Assembly (NCBI RefSeq): GCF_000150275.1
Contig: NW_002060960.1
Location: 1-64,000 of the forward strand
Source of the DNA: Trichoplax adhaerens
Taxonomy: Eukaryota; Placozoa; Uniplacotomia; Trichoplacea; Trichoplacidae
Length of the DNA stretch: 64,000 bases
Direction: 5' to 3'
The translations under genes were made by a program, and so were the position numbers. Within the stretch, counting starts at the first letter, position 1, and each line of letters starts with the position of its first letter. Below the pieces are notes generated by a model that did not search any database, was not told where the DNA came from, and was given only the letters and a program-made list of their open reading frames with translations. Positions 24,101 through 36,255 of the stretch are shown piece after piece.

Positions 24101-26419
24101 TAGACAGACACTAGATCTAGCACTATATCACATCCTTATTAGTAAACCAAATTGTCAATATCTCGAAATTGTATAACAGGCTGATATTCTGTAAGTAACA
24201 TGATTTGAATCTTAAATTTACTCTGTAAAGGATCAGAAATATTTGTTGACGATCGGTAATAATCTTTACTGTAAATAGTATTACTGCATCGAAGTATTTT
24301 AAATTAATTATTAATTATTTGACGGTATCCTAAAGGAGTCATTAGTAGCCATACCATTTCAAGATACAACATTATGTTTATATGTATTTACAGATTATAG
24401 AATAACAGAAAGAAGATAACTTGTAATTACTGCCCCATATCAAAACGGCATAAAATTAACATCAAGTACTTAAGAAAGATAAATCGATTGATTTAAAATA
24501 ATGAGTTGACTAGACAGAGAATATACGAACCTTAATGTTAATACTATCATTGATTGGATAGATTGTATGAAATATTTCAATTACATTACTTATTAATTAG
24601 TTTTGAATTTATTGCAGCAATTATTGCATGACATGAAGATTTGATCAATTTTATAAATTTAATTTTAATATCTCTTAAATTAAATTTAACCAAAGTAACA
24701 TTCAGTCGGTAATGTATTGTACTTGTCTATTTATAAGCATATCATCATCAGCCTATTTTGGAGTAGAATTCTTGTTACCATACTAAAGATAGCTTTAATG
24801 AAAAAATTTGAATACATTATAATTATAATTTTTACGCAAATTTGAATGCATTGATGGATATTTCATACCATACTAATAATAAATTAGATTAAGGTAGATA
24901 TGATTTTGTACATGTACTAATTCAAGTTTTTTGGGAATTGTTTAAGATACTATGGCTTAGCCTTTAGACAATTTTACGTGAAATGAGAAATGTACTTATA
25001 CGCAAAGGCTATAAACAATGAGCTACAGTTGGCAGTTGGGATAACTTCAAGACAATTCAGTTCTAGAAAATTTAGATAGGCATATTACTGAACACTACTA
25101 TTAGAATTTATTGACTAATTGCTTACATTTAGCCTAATTACTATTAATATTACTTCTCCCTGTAACCTAAAAATCTATTTATATAAAATAGTCTCCACTG
25201 CCATAATTTAAAACTTGCAAATTCATTTAGGGGTGTAATGATGAACAACTCAATTTAGTTGTATTAATTTAATTATTACTGATGAGACAAAATTAGATTT
25301 ATTAAAATTAATATTCTGGCCTGTCATGGCATAATATTATCTAAATTACGATTATTATTTACAAAACCATCCAAGGTCACCCTTTGAATAGATTAGATAG
25401 TGATAACATTATTCGATTAATTTAGTAATAGAAAATTTCATATTAAAATTATTGCATCAAAGCTTACATCTTACCGGTTTAATTATCTATCAGTATAGAA
25501 ATGCATCTTTAAGTTTTACATTTAATACGGCGATTCTCATTAGAAATACTAAACTTTCATTAAAATGCATTGCATAATATACCTCAACTTTACTATATCG
25601 TCCGGCCGCCTACACATTCTGTTTCGGGGAAAAGCTGCCAATATCAATGCAAGATTTAATTAATATTCAATATTAAGACGGTTTGTGATTTAGTATCTTG
25701 TACCGCCTCTCTTTGACTTGATAATACCAAATAGCACATCCGTAAATGAAAACTATCTACACAAAGTTTTGATCCTTTAACGTTATATAGTCTGCCTTAA
25801 TTTACTAACGACCATAAACTTCAGATTATTTGCAATATTCACCTTTTACATAAAATGATAGGTATAATGTAGGTATTCTCTCAGTATTATCTCCCAAATT
25901 CACTAGCAAGAGAATTTCTGATATTCCCCATATTCACATTAATAACATATCGTACCTAGCAAGAGTTTATATTTGTTTACTTGCATTTTATTACAAACTG
26001 CATTGATACATAGATATTTACAATAGATTGATCGCTTTACTGTCAATATCAATCTTTAGCAGCCGCGCTTTTCTATTTGTTTGCACTAGCAGCTGCTAGA
26101 GAGCATTTCTCATAATCAATTTCGAAGCCGTAGCAATTCCTAATACATCAGCAAAATATTCACTGCTCAAAGTCTGTTTCTAGCAGTAGGTACGTTGCTA
26201 TTCAACTACTGTTGCTATGCTAAAGCTAAAGGACACAGCATCGATAGGTCAGTTAACGATACTTTTAAAATAAAAAAAATGTGGTATATAAAACCCTTTC
26301 CAAAGGAGAATACTTTTAGCAAACGACCACCAAAGATGATGATTAAATACTATGTGATGCCTGACATGAGCTTGCATTATAGTCTATCAACTGTCGTCTG
26401 TTGACTGTATAACCAATTT
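21151..26419. other. Gene-poor AT-rich stretch
   Basis: No exon was recognised on either strand. Loose echoes such as CTTGTATCT..TATGCAAAT (22545 and again at 52765) and GAATGGATATCTGC / GATGGATATTTCAT with TACTAATAATA (23125, 24850) suggest very old dispersed repeats, but the similarity is too weak to define units. A + strand frame at 26.2 kb (69 codons) ends just beside the exonuclease gene and looks spurious. Confidence 0.35.
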
Positions 26420-27938
26420 TTATATAACATGATGATCAGTATCACATTTGATGCAGCAGCCATCTTGTAACATACCACACAAAATAGCTGCTAAGTTTTC
26501 GGCGCGCTGGAAACCATGAAGAAAACGGCCCTCATACGCTATCTGAAATTTATGTAACATGTCTGAAATAGTTGGAAAACGATGATAACCATAACATTTC
26601 CGGAAAATAATAGGCAAATCTATCCAATGTTCAATCCATAGAGGTATTGCTACTTTTTCCCTTCTACATTGCGTCAAAAATAGCTCGATCGTACCCTTAC
26701 ATCTATAATAGTAGCATAAATTGAAAATCAGCTTAAAAGCTGCCTTTTACTATTGACTATTTTCTGAGTATTTATATTTTAGTGTTTCCAAATGCTTTAC
26801 GGATATATTAGATGCATGGATAATCGTAGCCATATTAAAAGCTATTTATACATGCCAAATAGCGCATGCAGTATAAACAAAGACTGGACTTACGAACTGG
26901 TGACCATTGAGAAATTATTTCTATTACTGGTAGCGTTGCATAGCCAATTGAGAAAAAGATGATGTACTGTTGCAAAGTCACTAGCTTTATCGACCACTGC
27001 CTTAGTAGTTAAGCGGTTAAATCAGTTCTAAAGCTATAAATTATCCTATACTTTTGATAATCATCACAAGGTAGTTGTACTATAAATGTTGATATGATAA
27101 ATCAGATATGCTACATAATGCTTTCATTAAATAATATCAGCCGCTACCAATAAAGGTAGCAAATTAGCAATTGAGTGCATAACTGAACATTTACTAACAT
27201 CCATGGATCGATGCTCTGATTTCAATGACTGGCTTACAAAATAAACATTTCATTTTAACGACTGTAAGCTAAGTTATTGCATTCAAAAACTGTATAACTG
27301 TGTAATAATTACACAGCAGCGATACTGTAAATAATCTTTTCTATTACATTATCTAGCATAATCTTGTTCTTTTACAGCAGTATCCCTATAGCCTTGGATT
27401 TATCTAAAAGGAAAGCTTATGCTTCCTAGGCATCATGAAATTAAACTTGTCTATAGATTAAGATCAGTTTGCTATAGATTACTTCTTTTTGCATAATCTA
27501 TGACGATCAGAAATTACGTAATGAGGGCTGTTAATCTGAATAGAATAGTACGTATACGAAATAATCTCGCTTACAACGAAGGATTAAGATTAATACGTTT
27601 AAAATGATAGTATTTCCATGTCAAATTAAATGCAGTATTAAGTGTTTATCTTGTTATTAATAGTATTAAGTTACTACCTGTACAACTCCTGTTGTCTCCT
27701 GGCAGTATTCGCTCAAAATTGGATAGATTCTAGGGCGACAATAGGCGTGAAATTCTTCCTCTTTTAAGCAATTACGGCTATTTATTAAAATTGCTGAGTA
27801 TTCAATCACTTCAGGTATAAATGTAGGCGGCTGCTGAGGTAAGCATGATCCTTCAAGGTAAAAGATCACGTAGCAATCAAATTGATTGGTAGATTTAATT
27901 CCGTTCTTGGCTCTTAAACGTGCAGATCTCTCCGACAT
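26420..27938 (-). CDS. ERI1-type 3'-5' exonuclease homologue, catalytically degenerate (pseudoenzyme), intact frame
   Basis: Three coding exons at 27938-27678, 27000-26894 and 26702-26420 join in phase (261+107+283 nt) into 216 codons. Donors are CAG|GTAGTA and TTC|GTAAGT; acceptors are TAAG and TATAG. A TTTGTAG acceptor 10 bases before the ATG suggests a 5' UTR intron. The family (ERI1, ERI2, ERI3) degrades small RNAs, histone mRNA ends or rRNA ends with a DEDDh active site. Family features kept: FIPEVIEYSAILIN, FHAYCRP, the LTQC segment, WIEHWIDL and MLHKF..AYEGR. The active site is lost: the first Asp (of VIDFEA) is Tyr27, though Glu29 remains; the TDGxWD segment reads SSCKG at 122-126; the His and final Asp of HxGxDD are Leu184 and Arg189. 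It may be an RNA or protein binder, or a gene early in decay. The broken relative lies upstream at 31.7-34.3 kb. Confidence 0.85.
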
Positions 27939-28089
27939 TGTTGCGATCCTACAAATAAAAATTATCATTGATGTAAAGACGGAATAAAAGATAATGTAAT
28001 TTATGGACGGATTAAATATGATCAGATAACTTGTGCTATGATAATACGTAGAGTAGTAAAGCTGCTAATGAAGTTTTTTTCATTTATTG

Positions 28090-29055
28090 CGATACAATAC
28101 TAATTTCTGACCTAAATTTCATCAGCAGATGATAGATGATCTAGAAATGAAATCATCAATGAACGTTCTGTTCTTTATAAACAGCAGACGTAACCGCGTA
28201 AGCCTAGACCGATTAGTTTCCTTGCCATAAAAGCTATCGAGTATTTGTCGTCATCAATGCAACGCCGTCAACTATGAAATTGTTCGAAATGGTCATTTTA
28301 TATGTACAGGCTGATGCCAGAGTTGATATGAATAAACTGATACTTATCGTGATTTTTTAAATCGATCATTAAGCTTCATATATACTTCTGATGGCAATAA
28401 CTAGTCTCGTAGCAGCATTTCGAAAATCCTATACTGTATAATCACAGTTCTAATTGAAGTTACAACCAATTTAATCGTTTCGTCGGCTACTGACGTTTTA
28501 ATAACTAGCCATTTATGTCCATTGAAACCATAATCGACGTACGAGGTGTTAATTCCAAATCTTGTTGTTTCTGATGGCAGCGACTTACTTTATGTTAGCT
28601 ATATTAGAGCAATCTTTATCGTAGCATAAATTAATTTTACAATAAGTACGATCTTATCATCAGCTGCCGGTAAAAATTAAAGAGGTCTTAGACTCATTCT
28701 GATATCTAGACATTTATGTACATTGAACTACCGCCGTGAATACTCATAAAGTACATTCCAGATATAGCTATTTCCGATTGCAACAACTGAGTTTTATTAT
28801 TGGAGCAATTTAATCACAGTAGCATTTGAAATCACAACCAATATAAGGTAGATTGTTACTGTCAGCTATTCACAAATTACGAAACAGCATGGGATTGATT
28901 CTAATATGTAGATATTCATATACATTAAACTGTAATCAACGTATACGATCTTAATTCCAAATTTTATTGTTCCTGAAGGCAACAGCTTACTTAGTATTAG
29001 CTATATTAGAGCTATGTAATCGCGATAGCAATTCTAATTACTATCGCATACAATC
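28090..29055 (+). repeat. Tandem array, about four diverged copies of a roughly 200-bp unit
   Basis: The anchor CATTTATGT(c/a)CATTGAA is at 28510 and 28711, with diverged forms at 28294 and about 28913 (steps of about 216, 201 and 202). The longest shared run is between 28510-28640 and 28912-29042: TTAATTCCAAAT, TTGTT(t/c)CTGA(t/a)GGCA and TTAGCTATATTAGAGC in the same order. It lies just upstream of the pseudoenzyme gene. Its sequence is unrelated to the 20.5-kb array. Confidence 0.75.
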
Positions 29056-31677
29056 ATTATTATGATATGCTTATAATGGAGATTAAATTTGGCTTTACCC
29101 TAATTCAGATTGAGAGGTAACAATGTTAAAATTCATGACATGACTGCTTCTATAAGATAGCTAGTAACACTAATCGTAGACGTTAGAGAACAGATCTGTA
29201 AGTAACTTCAAATAGCTGTGCTGCATATAATTTTCTGCCTTGGCACAAGATGAAGATACGAGATTCAGAAATACTAATCAGGCCAATTACTGCTAGTCGC
29301 CTTAAACGATGTTTTAAAAAATGCAAACGTAGTATACCAGCAACTCTTCTAACTTGATATTGCAATATTGCTTCTATGTGCTAAAATTTAGGAAAATTGT
29401 AGGCGCCATTAAATATACCATTAAAGCTGTAACACAAAATCAAGTGCGATCATGTTTTTTTGCAGACGTCAGTAACTTCTCACTGTAATTAATACGATAA
29501 AAAATCTAATTCCAGTTCAGTTCAGCATGTTTTATTTAATTTTATTTGGCTTTATTAATCAAGAAAAGAATCATTTTAAGTGGCGAAATCTCATATATTA
29601 ACTGAATAATGTAATGTGTAATGAGTAAATAGGCTATGAGAAATGTATGCGAAGGGCAAGAATTTGAAAATTGCAATGTGATGGATGGCGTTGGTGTTTA
29701 TTAAAACATATTGCTAAACATCAGGGACAATAATACAGTACATGCAGCTGATATCCATTTAATGACATAAAGGAACATAAAATAAGTATTATTCATGACA
29801 ATTTCAATTCGAATGAAATTAAAACTATCTCTTAATTTTGGTTTTCTAAATGAAATTGTATTGATAATTATGTCAATCTATACTCGGTTTCAAGAATTAT
29901 AAAACTACATGACCAATAGATTTAAGATTGGCCTTTAAAAAGCGCACTTTAACATGTGTATGAAAAAAACATTTTGAAATTGCAAAGTCATAGATCATGT
30001 AGTCTAATCTGAGACCATTTTACAACAATCACTGACTATTCCTGTTTTTATGCTGTCTTAACAGCATAAAGTACCTTACGATAACTACAGTTTGCTAACT
30101 ATAAAAAGAATTAGTATATCTCTTAATTTTAACTTTTAAGACTGTATAACATCATAAATACTTACATTTGTGATTAGTTCCTAATATTATTTAGCTCGTA
30201 CTTTGAAGAAGATTAGGTAATTAACCTTGAAATGGGTTCTTTCCCTAGAGTAACTGGCAATTTGATTCATATCGATACATGTGAAAGAGTAACTGCAGCA
30301 CTGGCGCAGTCTTGGCATCAGTAATATCATATAGAACTACAAAAAGGTTTTTCAGAGCGCCTGTGATCGCAATCAGCATGCAGTGCTGTAAATGGAACAG
30401 TTGACAACGTGAAAATATGCTATGATCATAAAGACTGCTAAAATAACGTGGATGAAATAAGAATCGTATTGCTATAATTTCTAATCATGATCGGTATGAA
30501 AACGAACATAGCCCTTTGCGGTAAGTGTACAATAAAATTTCTTATCGTTACTGAAATTTACAAAGTTTTGAGTTGAACTAATTTGCTTCGCTAAATTAGA
30601 GATTCTCTTCTATACCTAGATAGTACTATCGGATCAGCCTGTAGATCTTTTTACTATTTCAAAATTATACATGCTGTTGTACAGTATAATAATCAATTGA
30701 TAATAATAATAAATGTCAATAATAGCTATAATTAATGTCAATTTCAATGAATTCGCGGTGAAGATATAAGGTAGCAAGAAAAGGTGAGATAAATGAAGGT
30801 ATAAAGTATTTTTGACGTAACTGTTTCTATTCAGTAAAAGCGAATCAGAGAACAGTGGCATAAATGCTTGCTTGCTTACTTAGATCTTTACCAAACTCGT
30901 TCATGACTCTAAAGTTTAATCTAAACTCAATATTGGATTAGCTTTGTTACTAGCAAAATGTAATTAAGTAGTTCTAAGTGATTTGAATCGAATATGCCAA
31001 TCTGAAGATCAGGTGAAAATCGAATCAAATCACAATAATAAGCGTGTTGATAGAGGTTATCGTAAGATGTTCATGTGTGCTTTCTATTTCTGCCAATAAA
31101 GATAGTCTAGCTCACAAAACTTTACTTATTTTTTTTTCATAGTGCCTTTATCTGAGAAATCATATCATTTGTCGCACAGAATTTTAACTAAAATTCACTA
31201 GATCTATTGAAGTGGTAATAATCTCGGGTATTGCATCCAATCAATATTAGGATTGAACATACCACAAGAAATATGGCGTTTATTATCAAACAGTGGTAAT
31301 TAGTAATACAGTGAATCAGTGACCAGGATGATTGATGTTAGTTTAATATTTCAAGCGTTTAATTATGATATATCGTAGGCAAATTATTTTACTTCTTTTG
31401 GAAGCTCATCAACATATCTAGATTAATAAAGACATTACAATTTACATTTCACTTTCTACGATGAAGATAGTGCAATCGATTAATTAAACAGCATCATGAG
31501 TTGGATAGCAGAACATAAAGATTAAACATATGCGAAGGGGGATCTTACGACCTATCTTGAACCATGCATTTTAGAAATAATACTTGTCTATGGCAACAGA
31601 ATAACAGAAAAAATTTAATGCTCATGAATGAATAGATTTGTGTTCGGATAAACAGCAAATCACATCAGCAAAGGTAG
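29056..31677. other. Intergenic sequence between the two exonuclease copies
   Basis: No coding exon recognised. Minus-strand frames of 60 codons (29.2 kb) and 75 codons (30.6 kb) are low complexity or lack family resemblance. Confidence 0.35.
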
Positions 31678-34282
31678 TTAGATCGAAGTATCACTATTAG
31701 GGGTAATTTCATAGCCGTCCAAAATTAGTTGACATAACACATTAGCAATATTTTGAACATCATCTTTTCCACGATGCCATTGACCCTTAAAAATCTATCA
31801 TCAAATGTTCCAGCATCACCGGTAATCTTGGTTGATAATGGAGGTTAAAAATACGTTTGAAAGCTAGTTTTAAGTCGATCCACTCGCAAGTCCACGAAGG
31901 AAACGGAACGTCACTCAATGCACACTACCGCTTTAAGTAATATTTAACATCAGTAGGAGTGCACGTTACGTAGCCATATGGTGATTTCATATAAGAAAAT
32001 AAAACAGAAATGGGATTATTAAATTTTTAGCCCTTGCTTAAACGTTTGGCATATTACTATTAACAAAGAATACTATCAAAAATGCTCTTCATCTTACCCA
32101 TCCGTTACTAAAATAAAGCTCTTGTTTTCCTTCACAGTATTGTCGTTCAACCAAGCTTCGAAATCGTTAAAAATGTCAGGAAAAGTATCTGCACAACTGA
32201 CCAATTCCTACTCACATACGATTGGTTATTTACAAATTATAAGGATTAACGAACATTAAACAGATTCTAATTGATATCCGAGACTATCGCTATGCAGTAG
32301 CCAGGCACCAAACAGTTGTTCAGTAACAATAGTAATCGATCAGCTTCTTAAATACTTTACGAATCATATTGTATTGGAATGTTGGTGATTCATTTTAATT
32401 TAGTATACAATTATAAGGTAGGCAAACATAGCTTAAATTGATTCTTAGGTAAGTAATACGATCACTTGTGCATTAAAATACCGTACGCAGCAAATTTTCT
32501 CTTCTTGAATTTCATATAAGTATTCGCTTATGAAAGTTGGCCGAAAATAAATTTGGCATCTTATTAATCAATTAATTCCAGTACAATAAATACTTTTGCT
32601 TCAAACCATGCTCTAATTTTTATAATTGATTTTGCTTCAGGCAGAATTGAGATCATTATTTCGTGTTAATGTTCACTCATTGAGTTTGTCAACAAATAAA
32701 TTAGCATTTTTGCAATCAAGCAATACCATCATACTATATCATAAGGAAAACTGTAGTGTCAAACCGTCCCATAAATTTTTAAAACTAATTTAGCTTGAAA
32801 GTAGGATTAAGATCTTATTTCGAATAATGTTCGTATATGAAGCAGGAAAATTAAAAATGAATTGACATCACTTCAATAAATTAATATCTTTATAATAATT
32901 GATTTTGTTTGGTGCTGTACTGTAGACTTTTGATTTTATAATTAATTTAATTTTTTTACTTTAAAGTAGAGCTGAGACCTTATTTTTGAATTAATGTTCA
33001 CTCATAGAATGGGTATCAAAATAAATTAGTACAAGCAATCAACCCATTCAGTCAAAATTTTGACTTCAAACCTTATTACACAATCATACCGTATATTTAT
33101 AGTAAGAAAATTGTAATGCTTGGAGCTAAATTTAACAGCATGTCTTGACTACATTGTCTACACAACAAATAATTAAATATAACTAAACATAGCGTCATGG
33201 CTTTTTCCATAAAATTATTCCGGTACTGGACCAAGTGCCATTGTTATCTCACCAATATTAATATTTTAGGTGTCATAATGAGCCTGTAAGTAAAAGGGAA
33301 CGAGCTCATACTTTTACGATAGAAACTAGTTTTGAATTTAGTCGACTTATAGATTGTAATTATTGGATAGATATTATGTATTAGTATGACGTAACGCTAG
33401 CTAAACTAAATTGATTTTTCACACTTGCATTTTTATTACCTTTGCAGATAACACAAGCTGCTATAAGACTTTGTGAATATGTGAAAATGGAAAAATTAAA
33501 ATAATATTTGGAGGATTTGAAATCCCCAATAGTCCTTAGTTCATTCGTTTATGTTAAGTGACATCTATAGAGATAGCTAATTTATAATAATCACGAATCA
33601 CAGGCCTGCTATCAGCATCAGATTTGATAACTAAATTATAACAAAATATGCATAATTTTATATCGACAGAATGTTATTCAGCTGTAGGCTTGTATATCAT
33701 TGCTGTATTGGATAATATTAGATGATATTAGTAAGAAGGAAGACGAGGAGACTATACGATTATTACTATGGAGCTGCTTGCGCTTTGCTACTCCTACTTT
33801 ACAGTAGATTACCATGATGAAAATTACTTGTAGATGATTCTATTGATTGAGACGAGTTGTATAATCAAGAAGAAAATAAACTTTTAGTGTGTTTAGCTCG
33901 TATGGAGCAGTTAGTCATTAAAGCATTGCCTACTTGCCTGAGATATTCCAGTCAGTCGCTTACAGAATTTACTTAAAGTTCGATTGATCGTAGGTCGAAC
34001 ATACGAATGAAATTCGCTGAAAACTTCTAGCGTGCTAGCGTCAATTAGTAAGGCTGGGAATTCAATAATTTCTGGTAAATGGTAGTCTCGATACTTTGAT
34101 TTGGTTGTAGCTTCAAAATCGATGACAAGATAAAAATCTACAAACGATTCCAGTTTTGGTGGACAGCTTTGGTCTGTTGGATATCTTCGATATATTGGAC
34201 AATTTCCATGTGTTACATGACTTTGATATGTTGGATGGCTTCGGTGTCTTCGATGTCGTCTTCTCCCTCTAGAATTTCTCAT
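31678..34282 (-). pseudogene. ERI1-type 3'-5' exonuclease, catalytic residues kept but gene broken
   Basis: Exon 1 (34284-33938; ATG at 34282) encodes an Arg/His-rich N terminus followed by the first catalytic motif VIDFEAT, then PEIIEFPALLID, SYVRP and LTGISQ. Its donor is GC (CAG|GCAAGT). Exon 2 (32207-32098) encodes ADTFPDIF and ends FILVTDG at a GTAAG donor. The rest (about 31953-31678) still shows DVKYYL, WIDLKLAFK, MLEHLMIDF and the intact GQWHRGKDDVQNIA motif with catalytic His and Asp. Lesions: where the exon 3 acceptor should be, the base pair before the join is AC and no AG lies within roughly 60 bases upstream; a TAG (31925-31927) stands where the family has Gln before Cys; and an extra base in a five-A run at 31789-31793 shifts the frame. 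Intron positions match those of the 26.4-27.9 kb copy. The lesions are described only; rare splicing or assembly error is possible but three breaks make decay likely. Confidence 0.8.
32560..33080 (+). repeat. Tandem array of a roughly 162-bp unit inside the pseudogene intron
   Basis: The anchor GATC or GACC followed by (a)TTATTT, then TAATGTTC, recurs at 32651, 32811 and 32975 (steps of 160 and 164). Each is preceded by GAAAGTAG- or AAAGTAGAG-like sequence. TTGCTTCAAACC (32598) and TGACTTCAAACC (33060) mark the edges. Three diverged copies occupy part of the long first intron of the broken exonuclease gene. Confidence 0.7.
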
Positions 34283-34284
34283 TT

Positions 34285-35855
34285 CTGCAATAATAAATCA
34301 GCCTGGCGTAATCGCAGTCCTGTGATCAATCAAAAGATTTTTAAATGACAGAACTTTAGAAACAATTGCGTTTCAATATCTGCGAGCTGAGATGTGCTAG
34401 AGATAAGTTTTTTGGATTTTTGAACCGATTCAACAAAAACTATGTAATTGATGGATGTTCTTTCCACCTATCTTAATACTGAAAAGTGTGAATCACGTGA
34501 ATAATGCCAATCCATATAAAGAATAAATAAGAAATTATTGGCTTGGTGTTGCGACTCTCTGCCAACTTACGTTATTGCACTACTATTGTAAGCTTGTGTT
34601 AGATTTGCTCAAAAGAATAGTGTCAAAGTGACTAAGAGTAGCAATAAGCCTTACAGTCTTCATATTTGATTAAAGACTAGTAGCTGGACCTGATGCAGCT
34701 ACTATCCATCTTAAACTAAACAGTCTAAAAGTCAAGCTTTATAAAGTTAAAATGTCATTACGATCGAGCACGATACGGAATTCGTAGCTTATCGCTTAAC
34801 ATGCTGAGTACTACCCTTAAGCATTAATCTTTACAAAAAATAAGCATTTCTTACCTTTAAAACCTTGTAAAAGACTAATAGATAGTACTAAAGCAACCGG
34901 GTAACGTTCATCTTGTGCGTTTTTCAATGACGGCTCGTTTGGAACCACTTTCCCGCCGGGTAAAATTTATTGTTTATACATTATAATTATTACAAGCCTT
35001 TGCACCAGGGCAGAGGTATGAAAATTATATGGATTTGTATTGAAAACGGGTAAAATTTGAATGTTTGGAAGTTAGAAATTCCATGTACTGTACTTATTTA
35101 TATTTGTTTTCTTTCATTCAATTTTTTTTTTTTGGACTTCAGTATAATGAATGTATACTGAACTTGTTTATTATTCGCTTGTAAAAAAGAGGTCGAAATG
35201 ACATTTTTATTTTAAATCTGTTCCAGGTTATGCCCAAAATTGAAGTATTGCTTTATTTTTCTGCTTTATGGGTGTCGCACACCTTGACGGAACGACTATT
35301 ATTATCCAAGCTTGAATGATTTCTAGACGCAAAATTTATATTTACAAATCACAGAAAATTAATTTAAATTCATACCTATTTCAAAGATTCGAACATCTTC
35401 CCTGTACAGGAGACAAAGTCACGAAAATACATAAAGGTAACATTAAGCTGAAAAAAGGAAAAAATAATCGCCTTTAAAGGGTCTTCGTTCTTACCAGTTT
35501 AGTATGCAAATTAGCTTCAAAGCAATCAAGGTGGTTCAAATACTCCAAATAAATATTGCTACGATAGGCTGCTGACAGTTATAGCCGTTGAAAAGCTCAA
35601 AGTAAAGTATCGCGTAAGCGCCTCCTTTTCTACAGCAACTACAGTAGCATGAAATAAGCAAACTATTGAATCCGATGAGCTTGCTGACACTTCTAGGTGT
35701 TAAAAAGTAAACATCAAAATAAGCGCCTTCTTTTCGACAGGAAATTACAGAACAGTAGCCGGAAAATAATCAAACTATTTCATCACTAAAAGGGGGAGGA
35801 GGGACTTGAAGAACACCAAACGATCCATTGGAAAAATGAGATGCGCAGACTCAAT
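34285..35855. other. Intergenic sequence 5' of the exonuclease pseudogene
   Basis: A TTATTGCAG acceptor abuts the pseudogene's ATG, so a non-coding first exon may lie here. No other exon is recognised. Two GCGCCT(c/t)CTTTTC(t/g)ACAG segments at about 35619 and 35721 with similar neighbours (TAAAAAGTAAACATC, AAGCTCAAAGTAAAG) suggest a small 100-bp duplication. Confidence 0.4.
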
Positions 35856-35858
35856 ATA

Positions 35859-36182
35859 CAGTGCACCGTGCCACTATGCAGTACAATGTACTGTACACTG
35901 TACTACTGTACTGTACGTATACTGTTCTATTTATTTTGTTGTTCATTATAATACTGTAATAAAATCTCACTATACTGTGCCGTACCGTACCGTACCGTTT
36001 TTACTGGCTTACAGTAATTGCGCTCTGTTATTAATTATCATAGGGGTTAAGGCTAGCCGGTTAGGGTTAGCCGGTTAGGGTTAGGGTTGTTATTATTAAT
36101 TCTCATAGGGTACTTGTACACTGTACACTAACTGTATAGTGTAGTGTACAGTATAATAGACGTTACAGTACTATAACGTACC
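35859..36182 (+). repeat. GTAC-rich low-complexity stretch
   Basis: Overlapping palindromic TGTAC/GTACA words fill 35859-35930 (for example GTACTGTACACTGTACTACT) and 36109-36182. CCGTACCGTACCGTACCG lies at about 35977-35997. A similar stretch occurs at 44399-44465. The short 90-codon + strand frame across it is a by-product of the repeats. Confidence 0.85.
36056..36089 (+). repeat. Short interstitial telomere-like tract (TTAGGG)
   Basis: Three exact TTAGGG units (36061-36066, 36075-36080, 36081-36086) are mixed with a TTAGCC variant. The tract is bracketed by similar flanks, GTTATTAATTATCATAGG before it and GTTATTATTAATTCTCATAGG after it. TTAGGG is the common animal telomere repeat. The location inside a GTAC-rich stretch suggests a healed break, though chance amplification is possible. 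Confidence 0.75.
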
Positions 36183-36255
36183 TAACATGACCTGGACTAG
36201 ATTGTACTTTCAATTACTGACCAGATCAGTCTCGTACTCATAGTAACTCACGGTG

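Noticed and set aside
26195-26404. 69-codon + strand frame next to the exonuclease gene
   Set aside because: Begins with a non-ATG codon, has no family resemblance and no promoter or splice context.
35806-36078. 90-codon + strand frame
   Set aside because: Composed of GTAC-repeat translation (Tyr, Val, Thr, Cys, His) ending in the telomere-like tract; low complexity.
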